A stretch of DNA of 64,000 nt. It comes from JAGQOZ01 sp041399205 (GTDB lineage: Bacteria; Planctomycetota; Planctomycetia; Pirellulales; Pirellulaceae). The DNA lies in NCBI GenBank assembly GCA_041399205.1, contig JAWKTK010000026.1, positions 62,001 through 126,000 of the forward strand. Direction: 5' to 3'. The notes below the pieces were generated by a model. It did not search any database. It saw only the letters and a program-made list of their open reading frames with translations, and had not been told where the DNA came from. Of this stretch, positions 60,721 through 64,000 are shown piece by piece. The translations under genes were made by a program, and so were the position numbers. Every line of letters starts with the position of its first letter. Within the stretch, counting starts at the first letter, position 1.

Positions 60721-63700
60721 ATAGTCGAACCGTTCGCGCAAATCAGGCAAAACGCCGGCGCCAAATTTCGCAGCGATGTCGTCACTATTTCCACTCCGGG
60801 ACACGCGGTTCCGGTCAAAGCCGACATCACCGGTGCCAAGAAATTGTTCCTTGTCGTCGACGAAGCCGACGGCGGTATCAATTGCGATTGGGCCGATTGG
60901 ATCGAACCAAAACTGGTTGGCCCCAACGGCGACAAGAAGCTGACCGACTTGAAATGGAAATCGGCTTCTTCGAATTGGGGTCAGGTTCGATTGAATCAAA
61001 ATGCCGGTGGTCAGTCGCTTTTGGTCAACGGCAAGTCGGTTGCCTTTGGCATCGGATCGCATGCCAATTCCGTGATCGAATATGACCTTCCAGAAGGTTA
61101 CACCCAGTTCGTCGCAAAGGCTGGGTTGGACAATGGCGGCACGGACCAAAACGGTGGCGGCGCCAGTAGCGTTCGCTTCTTGGTGTTTACGGACAAGCTG
61201 CCGACGCAAGTGGTACGACAGAGCCGAGGTGACGCGGGTGCGTCTCGAGATCCCGCTGACGCAGTGGCCAATTTGGATGTCCATCCGGAGCTGAAAGCCA
61301 CTTTATTTGCCGCCGAACCTCAACTGCTAAGTCCGTCCAATACGGACATTGATCATCGAGGTCGTATTTGGGTTTGCGAAATTGTTAACTACCGAGGTCA
61401 CAATGGAAAACGGCCCGAAGGAGACCGCATTCTGATTTTGGAAGACAAAAACGGTGATGGGAAAGTAGACACCGAAAAAGTCTTTTATCAAGGACGAGAT
61501 ATCGATTCCCCGCATGGCGTCTGTGTTTTGGGAAATCGAATTATCGTCTCTGCCGGTGAAAACGTGTTCTTGTTCACCGACACCAATGGCGACGACAAAC
61601 CAGATGACAAACAACTGCTGTTCACCGGAATTTCCGGAACGCAGCACGACCACGGCATCCACGCCTTTACGTTTGGCCCGGACGGCAAACTGTATTTCAA
61701 TTTTGGCAACAGCGGCAAGCAAATCAAAGACGCCAACGGCAAACTGATTGTGGATAAAGCTGGAAATCAAGTCAAAGACAATCGACAGCCGTACCAAGAA
61801 GGGATGGTCTTTCGTTGTAACTTGGACGGCAGTGAATTCGAAACGTTAGGCTGGAATTTTCGTAACAACTGGATGGTCACCGTCGATTCGTTTGGCACCA
61901 TCTGGCAGTCGGACAATGACGACGACGGCAACCAAGGTGTTCGCATAAACTTTGTGATGGAATACGGCAACTATGGATACCGAGACGAATTCACCGGAGC
62001 GGGCTGGCAAGAGAGTCGAACCGGCATGCATCCCGACAAGCCGTATCGGCACTGGCATCAAAACGATCCAGGAGTGGTGCCCAATTTGCTACCAACCGGA
62101 GGTGGATCGCCAACGGGAATCACCATTTACGAAGGAGATTTATTGCCGGCTGTTTTCCAAAATCAAATCATTCACTGCGACGCTGGCCCCAGTATCACTC
62201 GGTCCTATCCCGTCCAGAACGACGGCGCAGGCTATTCGGCAACCACGGTCAATATCTTGGAAGGTGCTCGTGATCGTTGGTTTCGTCCGTCCGACGTGAA
62301 AGTAGCTCCCGATGGTTCGCTGATTGTCGCGGACTGGTACGATCCGGGAGTCGGCGGACACGGAATGGGTGACTTGGATCGAGGCCGTTTGTTTCGCGTG
62401 TTGCCCAAAGATCACGACGGAAAGTACCGAATTCCCAAATTTGATTTTTCGACCGCTGCCGGCGCTGTAGAAGCGCTGAAGAATCCGAACTATGCCGTCC
62501 GTTTCATGGCGTGGACCGCTTTGCACGACATGGGCGAAGCGGCCGAACCGGCACTGACAACCTTGTGGCAAGATCCGAATCCACGCTATCGAGCTCGTGC
62601 GTTGTGGCTGCTGGGCAAAATCCCCGGCCAGGGACAAAAGTACGTCGATTTGGCCACATCGGACGATGATTCGGACATTCGCATTGTGGGCCTACGGTTG
62701 GCTCGACAGCTGACCAACGTCGATGCGTTGCCGGTGGTGAAAAAGTTGGTCAATGACGCTTCGCCGCAGGTTCGCCGAGAATGTTTAGTGGCGCTGCGTG
62801 AGATAAAAGGGCCTACCGCGATAGAACTGCTGGCAGAGTTGACCGCTCAATATGACGGCCAAGACCGCTGGTACTTGGAAGCCATCGGCATCGCCGCCGA
62901 TGGTCGTTGGGATGAATTGGGCGAGGTGATTCACACCATGGCCGATCGGATTAGCGAATCTGCTCGGAGAAATCTAATCTGGCGTTCTCGAGCGACCGTG
63001 ACGCCCGATTTGTTGGCCGCAGCCATTTTGGATTCAGAAACGAGTAGCGAGGATGTCATTCGCTATTTTCGTTCGTTTGATTTTCAGCGCAGTGATCGCA
63101 CGCAACCGGCCTTAGCGACGATCGCATTCGGTGAACTGGTTGGGAGTCCGGAACGCATTGCGCTCGTTCGCAAAGAGGCGTTGGACCGAATCAAATCGGT
63201 TGACCTGAACGATGCGAAGCAACTTGCCGCCTTGCAAAACGCGTTGGACGCTGCGGGTGATTCGACGGAATTTGTCGATCTGGTTCGGCGGTTTCGCGTG
63301 GAAGAGCGTTATGCCGACTTGATTTCTTTGGCCGCGAATCGTCCCAACGACCAAGTGGGATCGGAAGCGATTCGTGCGATTCTGGCATTGAACCAAACCG
63401 ATTTACTGCAGTCAGCTATCAACGACGCTCCGGATGACATTAAGTTGTCACTGGTACAGGCATTGGGCAATTCGTCGGATAACAAAGCGACTCGGTTGGT
63501 TGCCGAACTGATGCAAGATGATCAGCAAGGCAGTGAAGTGCGCCGGCAAGCCGTGCGGGCGTTGGGCCAGTTGCGTTCCGGTGCTGAGCAATTGTTGAAT
63601 TTGGCCAAGCAACAGCAAGTTCCTGATGTGTTGGGCGAAGCGGTGGCGGCAGCGCTAGTGACGTCACGGTTCCGCGATATTCAGAATCAAGCGGTCGAAC

Positions 63701-64000
63701 TGTACCCTGCGGCTGCGTCCAAGGATGCGGTTCCGCTGCCAGCGATTCAAGATCTGGTGCGGCATCGAGGTGACGCCAACGCGGGGCGAATTGTGTTTGC
63801 AGGAGTCGGAACGTGCGTCAAGTGTCATCAGGTGGGCGACGAAGGGAAAAGTGTCGGGCCGAGTCTGGCCAAGATTGGCGAAAAGCTGACCAAGCAAGCG
63901 ATGTTCGAATCGATTCTTTATCCCAGCGCCGCGATCGCTCATAGCTACGAAACCTACCAAGTTGTCTTGAACGATGGTAATGTGGCGACCGGGCTATTGG
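60721..64000 (+). CDS. NPCBM / PVC dehydrogenase / HEAT / CxxCH haem protein, runs off window
   Basis: An open frame to the last base with no start of its own. It begins with a linker, then an NPCBM-like carbohydrate module (GGQSLLVNGKSVAFGIGSHA, GLDNGGTDQNGGGASSVRFL). Next comes the PVC-type 'membrane-bound dehydrogenase' propeller (HPELKATLFAAEPQLLSPSN, RIWVCEIVNYRGHNG, EDKNGDGKVD), then HEAT repeats from about 62440, and the cytochrome c motif GTCVKCHQVG at about 63806-63835 with GPSLAKIGEKLTKQAM after it, the Pirellula-type haem domain, cut at the window end. Together with DUF1080 and ThuA it suggests an extracytoplasmic multidomain enzyme that hydrolyses and oxidises sugars. Confidence 0.82.
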   Translation, partial: MVEPFAQIRQNAGAKFRSDVVTISTPGHAVPVKADITGAKKLFLVVDEADGGINCDWADWIEPKLVGPNGDKKLTDLKWKSASSNWGQVRLNQNAGGQSLLVNGKSVAFGIGSHANSVIEYDLPEGYTQFVAKAGLDNGGTDQNGGGASSVRFLVFTDKLPTQVVRQSRGDAGASRDPADAVANLDVHPELKATLFAAEPQLLSPSNTDIDHRGRIWVCEIVNYRGHNGKRPEGDRILILEDKNGDGKVDTEKVFYQGRDIDSPHGVCVLGNRIIVSAGENVFLFTDTNGDDKPDDKQLLFTGISGTQHDHGIHAFTFGPDGKLYFNFGNSGKQIKDANGKLIVDKAGNQVKDNRQPYQEGMVFRCNLDGSEFETLGWNFRNNWMVTVDSFGTIWQSDNDDDGNQGVRINFVMEYGNYGYRDEFTGAGWQESRTGMHPDKPYRHWHQNDPGVVPNLLPTGGGSPTGITIYEGDLLPAVFQNQIIHCDAGPSITRSYPVQNDGAGYSATTVNILEGARDRWFRPSDVKVAPDGSLIVADWYDPGVGGHGMGDLDRGRLFRVLPKDHDGKYRIPKFDFSTAAGAVEALKNPNYAVRFMAWTALHDMGEAAEPALTTLWQDPNPRYRARALWLLGKIPGQGQKYVDLATSDDDSDIRIVGLRLARQLTNVDALPVVKKLVNDASPQVRRECLVALREIKGPTAIELLAELTAQYDGQDRWYLEAIGIAADGRWDELGEVIHTMADRISESARRNLIWRSRATVTPDLLAAAILDSETSSEDVIRYFRSFDFQRSDRTQPALATIAFGELVGSPERIALVRKEALDRIKSVDLNDAKQLAALQNALDAAGDSTEFVDLVRRFRVEERYADLISLAANRPNDQVGSEAIRAILALNQTDLLQSAINDAPDDIKLSLVQALGNSSDNKATRLVAELMQDDQQGSEVRRQAVRALGQLRSGAEQLLNLAKQQQVPDVLGEAVAAALVTSRFRDIQNQAVELYPAAASKDAVPLPAIQDLVRHRGDANAGRIVFAGVGTCVKCHQVGDEGKSVGPSLAKIGEKLTKQAMFESILYPSAAIAHSYETYQVVLNDGNVATGLL

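Noticed and set aside
1..64000. tRNA, rRNA, integrase or phage genes
   Set aside because: None was recognised on reading both strands; a covariance-model scan would be needed to exclude tRNAs fully.

Overview
The window reads as chromosomal DNA of a planctomycete, most likely order Pirellulales (Rhodopirellula/Pirellula-like). The grounds are several secreted proteins with the planctomycete LE-x-R-x-L-L N-terminal motif (start codons at 1101, 22217 and 45876), two giant 'PVC-type' proteins that join a dehydrogenase-like propeller, HEAT repeats and a CxxCH haem motif (13818-18836 and 60721 to the window end), DUF1080 and ThuA domains, a PEP-CTERM-like protein, and an ECF sigma factor beside a membrane Ser/Thr kinase. 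No rRNA, tRNA, CRISPR array, phage or transposase gene was recognised by eye.

Layout. 1-4.7 kb: truncated FG-GAP protein (-), M19 dipeptidase, then a YciI/SnoaL fusion followed by frame-broken VOC (PhnB-like) and DoxX genes. 4.6-11.6 kb: RdgB, a SPOR-like secreted protein, a frame-broken TPR metallopeptidase, DUF4159 and MoxR. 11.7-24 kb: GlsB-like membrane protein, HI0933-type flavoprotein, the 1672-aa ceramidase/LamG/dehydrogenase/cytochrome protein, an esterase, and two large surface proteins. 24-32.4 kb (-): one tightly packed unit running folE, membrane protein, zinc-ribbon membrane protein, FAD/Fe-S oxidoreductase, moaD, moaE, moaA, cysteine desulfurase, YkgJ, which joins pterin and molybdenum-cofactor synthesis. 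32.6-38.6 kb (-): LON-domain protein, DUF309, Lys-tailed protein, Bax-inhibitor-like protein and an argB-argD-argF unit. 38.9-42.2 kb: nucleotidyltransferase, prs, rhomboid, plus a small basic ORF on the minus strand. 42.2-44.1 kb: a gene-free mosaic of palindromic repeats. 44-48 kb: a planctomycete surface protein, PIG-L deacetylase, DSD1-type PLP enzyme. 48.2-48.4 kb: candidate structured RNA ending in a strong terminator. 48.5-56.8 kb: kinase plus ECF sigma factor, PQQ-propeller protein, GGCT-like protein, ABC exporter with a CPBP-protease fusion. 57-64 kb: UPF1-like helicase, then a DUF1080-ThuA-NPCBM-dehydrogenase-HEAT-CxxCH locus that runs off the end.

A striking property of this copy of the sequence is that many otherwise well-conserved genes are split by single-base frameshifts. 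Most of these are repaired by adding one base to a short homopolymer, which points to consensus errors rather than decay. Such genes are annotated by fragment with the inferred whole gene described. The in-frame TGA in argF does not fit that pattern.
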